A DNA stretch of 23,623 nt from GW2011-AR1 sp964384965 (GCA_964384965.1 CAYLLR010000006.1:1-23623); one strand, 5' to 3'. Counted from the stretch's first letter, positions 7,755 to 14,792 are shown. The notes: generated from the letters alone by a model not told the origin. Made by a program: numbers and translations.

Positions 7755-7982
7755 ATGGAAAAAGCACTGCTTTATTGTCCAAGAGAAATGGTTTTTACTG
7801 AAAATGGGATTTATTTTAATCCAACTGTTCCGAAAATTGATACCCCTCTTTCGGGAAGCATGTTAGAAATTGCTGTTGATATACTCCAAGTGGACGGAAA
7901 CAAAGTGTTGGTCCTTCTTCCTGAAATATTAAGGAAAGATGAACAGGAAACAGTTATCGTCGGACTCCAGCATTTGATTTAA
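7755..7982 (+). CDS. Small conserved-looking hypothetical protein
   Basis: The product is 75 residues, beginning MEKALLYCPREMVFTENG and ending in a mixed hydrophobic/charged stretch (VLLPEILRKDEQETVIVGL). I do not recognise it. It has no signal peptide or membrane segment and reads like a small soluble beta-rich protein. An ATG at 7719 would add 12 basic residues (MNKYKRKEPKET), but no TATA box precedes it at the usual distance, whereas the ATG at 7755 has one at 26 bases. The gene converges on the MinD-like gene. Two copies of a 14-mer lie upstream of its promoter. Confidence 0.65.
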   Translation: MEKALLYCPREMVFTENGIYFNPTVPKIDTPLSGSMLEIAVDILQVDGNKVLVLLPEILRKDEQETVIVGLQHLI

Positions 7983-8100
7983 ATTTATCAACTAAAAGCT
8001 TTATGAATCCTTTAACACATTTTAAAAATTTATTTTTCTTCAAAGTTAAAAAACACCATTTTAAAAAAACAAAAAAGCTTATGCCTCTCCAAAATGCAAA

Positions 8101-8892
8101 TTAAAAAATAGACTGATAAAAAAGTTCACGATTAATTTCCTGTTTTTTGGGAGAACCTTCTTTGAAAAGTTCTTTAATTCTGAAGGGTTTATAATTTTCA
8201 CCTGCTAAACACGCTGCAAGTTTTTTATATTCAATAGTCAAATCTGATTTCGGTTTAAAATAAATTGGAGGGATAAAATTTGCTTGAGATTTCAGAACTC
8301 CCAAATCATGAGGAATAATCGCCAAAACTGGTACATTACTCGTTTTTTCAATATCTTCTAAACTAAGCTCAAAATTTTTATTATGCACTTTATTTAAAAT
8401 TAAACCGGAAATGGGAGTCCCCCTCTTTTTTGCAAGAGCAATTGCTTTTAGAGTCATACTTAAAGTTGAATAATCAGGAGTTGAGATTACGAAAAGTTCA
8501 TCCGAAGAAATCATTGTCGCCAAAGTTTCATTATTCAAAGAGGGGGAAGAATCAATAAGAACAAAATCATATTTTCTTTTCAATTTTTTTACTTCCCCTT
8601 TTAATTTTAAAGGATCAAACTGTTTTCTTGGATAAATTGATGCTGGAAGAATATCAAAATCCCCCACCTCATACACGGCATCTTCCACCTTTGAATCCCC
8701 CGTTAAAACATGATGTATTGTATTTTTGGGATTAAGAATATTCAAATGTATCCCCAAATTCGGTGCGGAAAAATTCGCATCTATAAGTAAAACTTTTTTT
8801 CCAAAAGATGCTAAGGCCGCTCCCAAAGAAACAACACTGGAAGTTTTTCCAACACCCCCCTTTAAACTTAAAATACCAATCACCCTTCCCAT
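8101..8892 (-). CDS. MinD/ParA-family ATPase
   Basis: This is a 263-residue deviant-Walker ATPase. The deviant Walker A motif LKGGVGKTSS (10-19) includes the signature Lys. Next come LLIDANFSAPNLGIHL (switch I area) and FVLIDSSPSLNNET (Walker A'/B area). The fold matches MinD-type proteins that bind membranes or partners in an ATP-dependent way for spatial organisation. The C-terminal ~25 residues are charged with Phe/Leu and could be a weak amphipathic helix, though it is less clear than bacterial MinD's targeting helix. No MinC, MinE or ParB is present in the window, so the partner is unknown. The ATG at 8892 is 25 bases from its TATA-like box. Confidence 0.88.
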   Translation of the reverse strand: MGRVIGILSLKGGVGKTSSVVSLGAALASFGKKVLLIDANFSAPNLGIHLNILNPKNTIHHVLTGDSKVEDAVYEVGDFDILPASIYPRKQFDPLKLKGEVKKLKRKYDFVLIDSSPSLNNETLATMISSDELFVISTPDYSTLSMTLKAIALAKKRGTPISGLILNKVHNKNFELSLEDIEKTSNVPVLAIIPHDLGVLKSQANFIPPIYFKPKSDLTIEYKKLAACLAGENYKPFRIKELFKEGSPKKQEINRELFYQSIF

Positions 8893-8911
8893 GTCCTAAT
8901 ATGAAAAGAAT

Positions 8912-8922
8912 AATTTAAATAT
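8912..8922 (-). promoter_or_regulatory. TATA-like box of the MinD-like gene
   Basis: On the minus strand this reads ATATTTAAATT, centred 25 bases before the ATG at 8892. Confidence 0.5.
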
Positions 8923-8966
8923 CTTCTCTTTGTGGAGATTATGCAAAAAATAGAAAACCATCGCAA

Positions 8967-8977
8967 GCTTTAAAAAA
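8967..8977 (+). promoter_or_regulatory. TATA-like box of the uS15 gene
   Basis: The site GCTTTAAAAAA is centred 26 bases before the ATG at 8998 but only 20 before the ATG at 8992, favouring the second Met as start. Confidence 0.45.
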
Positions 8978-8997
8978 GAAATTAACAAACAATGAAT

Positions 8998-9369
8998 ATG
9001 AAGAAGGAAAATTCGACTAAAAAAACTTTAGAAAAAATAGATTTAGAAAAAAAGAATGTGAAAAAAATTGATCAAAAAGAATTTGAAAAAAAAGTGAGAG
9101 AACTTTCCCAAAAAGGGTTGACCTCTGAAAAGATTGGGCAAAAATTGAAAGAAGAAGGAATACATCCTTCAGAATATTCGGGAAAAATCTCAAAGATTCT
9201 TGGGGAATCCTACGTTAATCCCGACATAAAAAACGTGGAAACAAAATTAGAAAGAATAAAAAAACATTATGAAAGAAATAGACAAGATAAAAGAGCAAAA
9301 AGAGAAAAAGATAGAATTTTCTCACAATTAAGAAAATTGAAAAAATACTTTGGAATAAAAATTAGATAA
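8998..9369 (+). CDS. rps15: Small ribosomal subunit protein uS15, archaeal type
   Basis: uS15 binds 16S rRNA early in 30S assembly. The archaeal N-terminal extension is recognisable: LSQKGLTSEKIGQKLKEEGI is the helix-turn region before the core, followed by KISKILGE. The C-terminal S15 core is reduced: ERIKKHYERNRQDKRAKRE and SQLRKLKKYFGIKI match the last two helices. At 123 residues it is shorter than the roughly 150 usual in archaea. ATG 8992 (two residues longer) is the alternative start. The downstream DHH nuclease is a familiar archaeal neighbour of uS15, which supports the call. Confidence 0.85.
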   Translation: MKKENSTKKTLEKIDLEKKNVKKIDQKEFEKKVRELSQKGLTSEKIGQKLKEEGIHPSEYSGKISKILGESYVNPDIKNVETKLERIKKHYERNRQDKRAKREKDRIFSQLRKLKKYFGIKIR

Positions 9370-9379
9370 GTTTAAATTC
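9370..9379 (+). promoter_or_regulatory. TATA-like box of the DHH nuclease gene
   Basis: The site GTTTAAATTC is centred about 41 bases before the TTG start. Transcription would begin near 9400, leaving a short leader that just contains the Shine-Dalgarno sequence. Confidence 0.35.
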
Positions 9380-9402
9380 TTTTTAAGTTTGAACAAAAAA
9401 TA

Positions 9403-9408
9403 GGAGGA
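9403..9408 (+). promoter_or_regulatory. Perfect Shine-Dalgarno site that fixes a TTG start
   Basis: AGGAGG followed by AGATAA puts the TTG at 9415 at ideal spacing. It is the only strong Shine-Dalgarno at a gene start noticed in this window. Confidence 0.75.
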
Positions 9409-9414
9409 GATAAA

Positions 9415-10743
9415 TTGGAAACCATAATAGAGAAAACAGTCAATTCTTTTTTAGAACATTCAAAAGGAAAGAATATAGAAATTATAAGCCACTTTGATAC
9501 AGATGGGATTACCTCCGCTTCAATAATGATGAAATCATTAAAAAGAATCGATCAAAAATTTTCATTAAAAATCATTAAAGGATTAAACAAAAAAATAATA
9601 GACTCACTCGATAAAGAAAAAATAATCGTGTTCTTAGATTTGGCATCCGGAAATCTAAAAGAGATAGAAAATGCTAATTTAAAAAAAGTGTTTATAATTG
9701 ACCATCACGAAATAGGTCCAACAACAATTCCAAAAAATGTAGAAATTATAAACCCAGAAATGCACCAAAAACAAAAAATCTCTTCTTCAGGCTTGACATA
9801 CCTATTTTGTAAAAAAATTGATGAAAAAAATAAAGAGTTTGCAAAATTAGCGGTACTGGGAATGATTGGGGATATGTTAGAAAAAGAAATAGACAAATTA
9901 AATAACAAAATTCTGGAAGACGGAGAAATAAAGAGAAAAAGGGGACTTATAATTTATCCTTCAACAAGACCCCTAAACAAAGTTTTAGAATTTTCTTCCA
10001 ACCCTTTTATTCCGGGAGTAACAGGAAACCCCAAGGGAGTAATTGATCTTTTAAGAGAATCCGGATTAAAACCTGAAAATGGAAAATACAAAAACCTAAT
10101 TGACTTGACCGAAGAAGAAATGGAAAATTTAGTTACTTCAATCATCCTCAGAAACCCTGAAAAAAAACATAGTGAATTAATTGGAGATCTTTTTTTAGTG
10201 AAATTCTTTGGAAAATTAGAGGATGCGAGAGAAATCTCCGCAAAGATAAATGCCTGCTCAAGAGAAGGAAAACCAGAAGTAGCGATTGGATTTTGCATTG
10301 AAAATTTTAAATACAAAAAAGTAGCAGAATCTATTCATACAAAATATAAACAACAATTAATTACTGGAATAAGGTTTGCCCAAAAAGAGAACAAAATTAA
10401 TGGGAAAGGGTATGTTATTCTAAACGCAAAAAACCAAATAAAAGATACGATGATTGGAACAATCTCTAGCATTCTTGCAAATTCTTCTTCATACGAAAAA
10501 GGAACATTGATAATTGGAATGAGTTATGATGGAAAAGAAAAAATAAAAGTCTCTGGAAGAAATGTTGGAAGGGAAGGAAGAAACATTAGAGAATTATTAT
10601 CGAATGTTATGGAATCTTTTAATGGGGAAGTCGGAGGGCATCATTCTGCAGCAGGGTGTGTTATAAACATTAAAGATGAGGAAGAATTCATTGAAAAAAT
10701 AAAAAGACTTTTAGAACTCGAAGTAATAAAAATTGGAAATTGA
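9415..10743 (+). CDS. DHH/DHHA1 phosphoesterase, archaeal RecJ/GAN type
   Basis: This is a single-strand-specific exonuclease of the DHH superfamily. Archaeal members include GAN, which binds the GINS subunit Gins51 and is related to Cdc45 and RecJ. Motif I is ISHFDTDG (24-31), motif II VFLDLASG (72-79), motif III IIDHHEIGP (94-102) and motif IV GMIGD. The DHHA1 domain ends with GEVGGHHSAAGC (about 405-416). All metal-binding positions look intact, so it should be a nuclease and not an inactive Cdc45-like protein. Length is 442 residues. The start is TTG, fixed by the AGGAGG just upstream and by METIIEKTV being the natural N terminus. uS15 lies upstream and aIF2 alpha downstream. Confidence 0.9.
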   Translation: METIIEKTVNSFLEHSKGKNIEIISHFDTDGITSASIMMKSLKRIDQKFSLKIIKGLNKKIIDSLDKEKIIVFLDLASGNLKEIENANLKKVFIIDHHEIGPTTIPKNVEIINPEMHQKQKISSSGLTYLFCKKIDEKNKEFAKLAVLGMIGDMLEKEIDKLNNKILEDGEIKRKRGLIIYPSTRPLNKVLEFSSNPFIPGVTGNPKGVIDLLRESGLKPENGKYKNLIDLTEEEMENLVTSIILRNPEKKHSELIGDLFLVKFFGKLEDAREISAKINACSREGKPEVAIGFCIENFKYKKVAESIHTKYKQQLITGIRFAQKENKINGKGYVILNAKNQIKDTMIGTISSILANSSSYEKGTLIIGMSYDGKEKIKVSGRNVGREGRNIRELLSNVMESFNGEVGGHHSAAGCVINIKDEEEFIEKIKRLLELEVIKIGN

Positions 10744-10749
10744 CACAAA

Positions 10750-10760
10750 ACTTTAAAACC
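10750..10760 (+). promoter_or_regulatory. TATA-like box of the aIF2 alpha gene
   Basis: The site ACTTTAAAACC is centred 26 bases before the ATG at 10781. Confidence 0.5.
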
Positions 10761-10780
10761 TCTTTTTTTCTCTAAATCTT

Positions 10781-11482
10781 ATGGAAATTGAACCAGGGGA
10801 CATATTAATATGTACTGTTGAAAAAATTGTGGGAACAACTGTGTTTGTTGAAATTGAAGGAACCGAAACTCCCGGAACGATAATTTTGAGTGAGATTTCG
10901 GCAGGAAGGATAAGGAACCTCAGAGATTATGTAGTCCCAAAAAAAACAATTGTTTGTAAAGTTTTGAGAGTGCTCAAAGACCACTTAGAACTCTCCTTAA
11001 GAAGAGTTAAGGAAATTGAACAAAAAAAAGCTTTAGAAAGGAACAAATTAGAAAAAAGTTATAAAAAGATATTAAAATCCATCTTAAAAGAAAAAACGGA
11101 GGAAGCCCTCCAAAAAATAAAAAAAACGGGCTCAATAGAATCCTTTTTCGAAGAAGCAAAAGGAAACCCCACAAAACTAAAAAACCTCATCGGAAAAGAA
11201 AATTCAGAAAAAATTTTAGAAATCTTAATGAAACAAAAAAAGAAGATAGCTTCATTAAAAAAAGAGATAAAAATAATTTCAAAAAAACCTAATGGTATAA
11301 CCCTTATAAAAAATCTTTTATCTGAAAACCCTCAAATTAAGATAAATTACGTCGCTGCGGGGAAATATCTCCTTAAATCTGAAGATAAAGAACTAAAAAA
11401 AGCAGATAAAAAAATAAAAGATGCTCTTGAAAGAATTAAAAAAAATGCTAAAAAGGAAAGCTTTGAATTCTTACCCAACTAA
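10781..11482 (+). CDS. Translation initiation factor aIF2 subunit alpha
   Basis: This is one of three subunits of aIF2, which delivers initiator Met-tRNA to the small ribosomal subunit. The S1/OB domain (about 5-77) matches the family closely: PGDILICTVEKI, the loop ILSEISAGRIRNLRDYV that corresponds to the regulated Ser51 region of eIF2 alpha, and CKVLRV then LELSLRRV. A Lys-rich helical domain follows (about 78-165), then a short alpha-beta domain (KINYVAAGKYLLKSEDKELK). Length is 233 against roughly 260-275 in most archaea; the loss is in the helical domain and the start of the C-terminal domain. Proximity to nop10 repeats a well-known archaeal gene order. Confidence 0.88.
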   Translation: MEIEPGDILICTVEKIVGTTVFVEIEGTETPGTIILSEISAGRIRNLRDYVVPKKTIVCKVLRVLKDHLELSLRRVKEIEQKKALERNKLEKSYKKILKSILKEKTEEALQKIKKTGSIESFFEEAKGNPTKLKNLIGKENSEKILEILMKQKKKIASLKKEIKIISKKPNGITLIKNLLSENPQIKINYVAAGKYLLKSEDKELKKADKKIKDALERIKKNAKKESFEFLPN

Positions 11483-11506
11483 ATATCACTCAAAAAAGAT
11501 ACTAAA

Positions 11507-11518
11507 TACTTAAATACC
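11507..11518 (+). promoter_or_regulatory. TATA-like box of the Nudix-nop10 unit
   Basis: The site TACTTAAATACC is centred 26 bases before the ATG at 11538. Confidence 0.5.
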
Positions 11519-11537
11519 TAAAATTTGTAAAAAAAAT

Positions 11538-11930
11538 ATGGAAAGACCAAAATTTTATGTGAAAATTGTGGGAATAATTTTTGATCCAAAAAGAAGGATG
11601 CTCTTAATTGGAAAGAATTATGGTGATAAAAAATATTCTTTTTTGGAAGGAGATTTAGATTATGAAGAAGAATTAGATAAAAAACTCAAAAAAGTTGCCA
11701 AAGAAAAAACAGGATATAAAATCCATAATCTTGGAGCAGTTTATGCGGAAAATATGCTATCAAAAAAGGATAAACTAAAAATACACTTTTTATGTGAAGC
11801 AACTGAAGGAAAAGAAAAATCTGGAAAAAATGTAGAAAAATTAATTTGGATAAAACCTTCTGAAGTTGAAGAAAAACTTGAGGTAAAACTTCCAACAAGA
11901 TTGAGGGAATATCTCTTTGGTTTGGAATAA
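11538..11930 (+). CDS. Nudix-fold protein with a degenerate Nudix box
   Basis: A 130-residue protein with Nudix-like organisation: a first strand YVKIVGIIFDPKRRMLLIGKN, the Nudix-box region at 38-60, and a final IWIKPSEVEE. Against the consensus Gx5Ex7REUxEExGU, G38, E44, E56 and G59 are kept. The Arg is Lys52, the first catalytic Glu is Val53 and the last is Lys57. Two of three metal-binding glutamates are therefore missing, so hydrolysis is doubtful and a binding role is more likely. It lies between aIF2 alpha and nop10, seven bases ahead of nop10, and is probably co-transcribed with it. The fold assignment is moderately secure; the substrate is unknown. Confidence 0.72.
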   Translation: MERPKFYVKIVGIIFDPKRRMLLIGKNYGDKKYSFLEGDLDYEEELDKKLKKVAKEKTGYKIHNLGAVYAENMLSKKDKLKIHFLCEATEGKEKSGKNVEKLIWIKPSEVEEKLEVKLPTRLREYLFGLE

Positions 11931-11937
11931 AAATTTT

Positions 11938-12084
11938 ATGAAAATTAAAAAATGTAGAGATTGTAAACTCTATACTTTGAAAGAAATTTGTAACAATTGT
12001 GGAAAAAAAGTCCAAGAAGCACACTACAAATTTATTAAAATAAAAAATGCTCCAAAATCAAGTCTATCTATTTTTAAAAAATAA
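11938..12084 (+). CDS. nop10: Nop10, H/ACA ribonucleoprotein subunit
   Basis: This 48-residue protein is easily overlooked. Nop10 bridges Cbf5 and the guide RNA in H/ACA pseudouridylation complexes. The N-terminal zinc ribbon is clear: KKCRDCKLYTLKEICNNCG has Cys at 6, 9, 18 and 21 in two CxxC pairs. It is followed by KKVQEAHYKFIKIKNAPKSS, where relatives have the KTxxAHPPRFSP stretch. The usual C-terminal helix is shortened (typical length is about 55-60). ATG at 11938 follows the Nudix stop by seven bases. The aIF2 alpha-nop10 neighbourhood is conserved in archaea. Confidence 0.87.
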   Translation: MKIKKCRDCKLYTLKEICNNCGKKVQEAHYKFIKIKNAPKSSLSIFKK

Positions 12085-12095
12085 AATATATAAAG
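12084..12095 (+). promoter_or_regulatory. TATA-like box of the rel gene
   Basis: The site AAATATATAAAG is centred 26 bases before the ATG at 12116 and starts at the last base of the nop10 stop. It is one of the best TATA matches in the window and means rel can be transcribed separately from the translation genes. Confidence 0.6.
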
Positions 12096-12115
12096 AAACA
12101 TCTTGAAAAATCTTA

Positions 12116-13945
12116 ATGAAAAAAAATGAACTTCCAAAATTCTTGAAAGAACAAGAAATTTTTAAAAAAGCTGTTTCTTTTGTAGAATCTCAAAAAAAGG
12201 ATTCAAAAGTCAAAGAGGACTTTATTCTTCCAAAATATCTTTTTAGAGAGAAATTTAAAACAGAGATAATTCTTGCAGCAATTTTAAAAGGTGTTTTCTC
12301 TGAAGAAAACAAAGAAAAAATAAAAAAAGATTTTGGAGAAAAAGTGTACGAAATCATCTATGACGAAAAAAAATTGATTGAAATTCTTGAAAAATCAAAA
12401 AATGAAAAAAGTGAATTGGTGAGAGAAGTGATACTCTCTTCGGTACAAAATCCAAACTCAATAATCCTTGAATTAATTTCAAAAATAATTGAAATAAAAA
12501 AGAATCCAAAAAACAGAAAACTTGCAGAAAAATTAATGGACTTGCATGTTCCGTTGGCAGAGCGATTAGGACTTAAAAAAATCAAAAAAGAACTTGCAGG
12601 AAGATGTTTCAAGATAATTAACCCGAAAAAATATAAAGAAATTGAAAAATTTTTACAAATGTCTCAAAAAGAAAGAGAAGCTTATATCAAAAAAATTACA
12701 AAAAAATTTAGAAGAGAACTAAAAAAAGAAATAAAAAATATTAAAGTAAAAGGAAGAGAAAAACAAATATATAGCATTTATGAAAAAATAGTAAAACGTA
12801 AAGTTCCATTGCACAAACAAAGAGACCATTTCGCAATTAGGATTATCACGAAACAAGAAAAAGATTGTTATAAAATTTTAGAATATCTCGATAAAAATTA
12901 CAAAATTCTTGGCGAAACATTTAAAGATTATATAAAGAATCCAAAAGAAAATGGATATCAATCCATACATTTTTGCATAGAACTCGAAGGAAAAATTATT
13001 GAAACCCAGATAAGAACGATTGAAATGGACGAGTTTGCAGAAGAAGGAGATGCCTCACATTGGAACTATAAAAATATTGGGGGAAACAAAAAATTTGAAA
13101 GAAAAACCGCTTGGTTTAAAGAAATTTTAAAATTAAAAGAAAGGAAAAAAAACCCTTTCAATGAATTAAAAATAAATCTTTTTCAAGATAAAATTTACTG
13201 CTACACCCCTAAAGGAAAAATTTTTTGCTTAAAAAAAGATTCCACAGTTCTTGATTTTGCATATAAAGTTCATGCAGAGATAGGAAACCACTCAATTGGA
13301 GCGATGGTTAATAAAAAATTTGTTTCATTAAAAACAGTTTTAAAAAATGGTGAGACTGTCGAAATAATAACTAACAAATTTCAAAGACCAAGAAGGGAAT
13401 GGATGAAATTTGTCAAAACAAAATATGCAAAAAAAATTATTTCAAAAGAAGTTAAAAAATATGAAAAAATTCCAGTCCCAAAAATAAAAATTCTGAAGGA
13501 AAAAAACAAAAAAGAAACAGAAACTCCCGTCGTTATTCCTGAATTTCCAAACCACGCCCTTCTCTTTGCAAAATGTTGTAACCCTCTTCCAAAAGATGAA
13601 TTAATAGGAATTCTTAGATCTTATAAAAAAGCATTAATCCATAAAAAAGGATGCGAAAAAATAAAAGAATCAAAAAAACATTATGTAAAAGCCATCTGGA
13701 AAGAAAAATATGTAAATTCAATAAAAATTAATATAGAAGGAAAAGAAAGAAGAGGCATACTCACAGACCTCATAAATACAATTTCAAGAGAAGGGTTAAA
13801 AATAAAAGAAGCTAACGCAAAACCAATAGGAAATAATAGAATAGAATGTTTTTTTTGGATTTCTCTTGAAACAATCGAAAATTTCGAAAACATAATTAAA
13901 AGGGTAAAAAAAATAAAGGGAATTTCTAAAATTTATCTTGATTGA
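12116..13945 (+). CDS. rel: Long RelA/SpoT-type (p)ppGpp synthetase with degenerate HD domain
   Basis: The full long-Rel architecture is present in 609 residues. The HD region (about 1-150) keeps the fold (LHVPLAERLGLKKIKKEL is the typical exit helix), but AAILKGVF at 54-61 stands where hydrolases have ALLHDVVED, and no ADRLHN-like motif remains, so (p)ppGpp hydrolysis should be lost. The synthetase domain (about 195-320) keeps GREKQIYSIYEKI with R214, RDHFAIR with D237, NGYQSIH (279-285) and ETQIRT with E296, so synthesis is plausible. A TGS domain follows (359-419), then a zinc-finger-like domain with C487, C488, H509 and C513, and a C-terminal ACT domain (about 534-609). In bacteria this half senses uncharged tRNA on stalled ribosomes. 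Such genes are uncommon in archaea; transfer from bacteria is inferred. Confidence 0.93.
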   Translation: MKKNELPKFLKEQEIFKKAVSFVESQKKDSKVKEDFILPKYLFREKFKTEIILAAILKGVFSEENKEKIKKDFGEKVYEIIYDEKKLIEILEKSKNEKSELVREVILSSVQNPNSIILELISKIIEIKKNPKNRKLAEKLMDLHVPLAERLGLKKIKKELAGRCFKIINPKKYKEIEKFLQMSQKEREAYIKKITKKFRRELKKEIKNIKVKGREKQIYSIYEKIVKRKVPLHKQRDHFAIRIITKQEKDCYKILEYLDKNYKILGETFKDYIKNPKENGYQSIHFCIELEGKIIETQIRTIEMDEFAEEGDASHWNYKNIGGNKKFERKTAWFKEILKLKERKKNPFNELKINLFQDKIYCYTPKGKIFCLKKDSTVLDFAYKVHAEIGNHSIGAMVNKKFVSLKTVLKNGETVEIITNKFQRPRREWMKFVKTKYAKKIISKEVKKYEKIPVPKIKILKEKNKKETETPVVIPEFPNHALLFAKCCNPLPKDELIGILRSYKKALIHKKGCEKIKESKKHYVKAIWKEKYVNSIKINIEGKERRGILTDLINTISREGLKIKEANAKPIGNNRIECFFWISLETIENFENIIKRVKKIKGISKIYLD

Positions 13946-13993
13946 TTTTGATTAATTAAAATAAAGAGCATCTTGCAAGAAAATAAAAAAAAG

Positions 13994-13999
13994 TTTTTT
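13994..13999 (+). terminator. Oligo-T tract after rel
   Basis: A run of six T on the coding strand 49 bases after the rel stop fits archaeal oligo-T termination. The gap 13946-14195 otherwise holds no confident gene. Confidence 0.25.
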
Positions 14000-14195
14000 A
14001 TTGAACGTTCTCTCTTTGGGAATCCCAAGAAACGATTTAGGGAATAATCAAATAAAAGAAGAAATTCTCTAAAGACATTCTTATCATGAAAAAATGAATC
14101 TAAAAAAAGAATATTTAAAGCAGAGATGAATTAAAAATAAAAAACCCTTCAGATATTAAAAAATTTCTTTTAGAAAAAGGTTTCAAGAAAACCAA

Positions 14196-14789
14196 TTAGA
14201 ATAACCTTCTTTGAACGATGCTTTCTTTAACTTCTTTTTTTACAACACCCATGTCCCTTTCCCAAAGGGGAGCCAAATCTTTCTTATAAATCATCGCGGC
14301 AGGATGAAAAAGTGGAATCAATTTTATTTTAACTTCACCAATTTTAACAAATCTAACTTTTCCATGAATAGAGGTTATTCCAGGTTGTTTATCCATCAAA
14401 TTGACCTTTCCCTCGCTCAAAAAAAATTTAGTTGCATAATTTCCAAGTGAACAAATCACCTTGGGTTTAATTTGTTTTATTTGTTCAATTAACCAAGGGG
14501 TATGGGCAGAGATTTCATCCGGCAAAGGATCTCTATTTTCCGGAGGACGACATTTCAAAATATTTGTGATATAAACCTCATTCAAACTGAGACCTACCTT
14601 TGACAAAAGTTCGTCAAGATTTTTTCCTGCTTTTCCTACGAAGGGAATCCCCTCCTCATCTTCATTCCTTCCAGGAGCTTCCCCCACAAATAAAATATCT
14701 GCGTTAAGATTTCCTTTACCGACGACAATATTCTTACAATTTTTACAAATTTCAGTCTCCTTCACCAAACGAATGTATTCAGGTTCCAT
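14196..14789 (-). CDS. Uracil-DNA glycosylase, family 4 (iron-sulfur type)
   Basis: This enzyme removes uracil from DNA after cytosine deamination and starts base-excision repair. Numbering is from the ATG at 14792. Motif A is VGEAPGRNEDEEGIPFVGKAG (36-56); ITNILKCRPPENRDP (75-89) and the catalytic-site LFHPAAMIY (161-169) follow. Iron-sulfur ligands C16, C19 (CKNC) and C81 are present. The fourth ligand, normally Cys about 16 residues after KC, is His97 here (SAHTPW). C114 lies where relatives usually have a non-Cys residue. Two ATGs are adjacent (14792 and 14789); TATA spacing slightly favours 14789. Length is 197-198, normal. Confidence 0.9.
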   Translation of the reverse strand: MEPEYIRLVKETEICKNCKNIVVGKGNLNADILFVGEAPGRNEDEEGIPFVGKAGKNLDELLSKVGLSLNEVYITNILKCRPPENRDPLPDEISAHTPWLIEQIKQIKPKVICSLGNYATKFFLSEGKVNLMDKQPGITSIHGKVRFVKIGEVKIKLIPLFHPAAMIYKKDLAPLWERDMGVVKKEVKESIVQRRLF

Positions 14790-14792
14790 CAT

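Noticed and set aside
14016..14028. Small palindrome TTGGGAATCCCAA after rel.
   Set aside because: It is only a 5-bp stem with a 3-base loop and no T-run directly behind it, so it is too weak to call a terminator or operator.
14094..14186. Peptide-like stretches MNLKKEYLKQR and NPSDIKKFLLEKGFKKTN in the gap after rel.
   Set aside because: They lie in different frames separated by stops, the second has no start codon, and AT-rich DNA gives such Lys-rich strings by chance. A gene remnant cannot be excluded.
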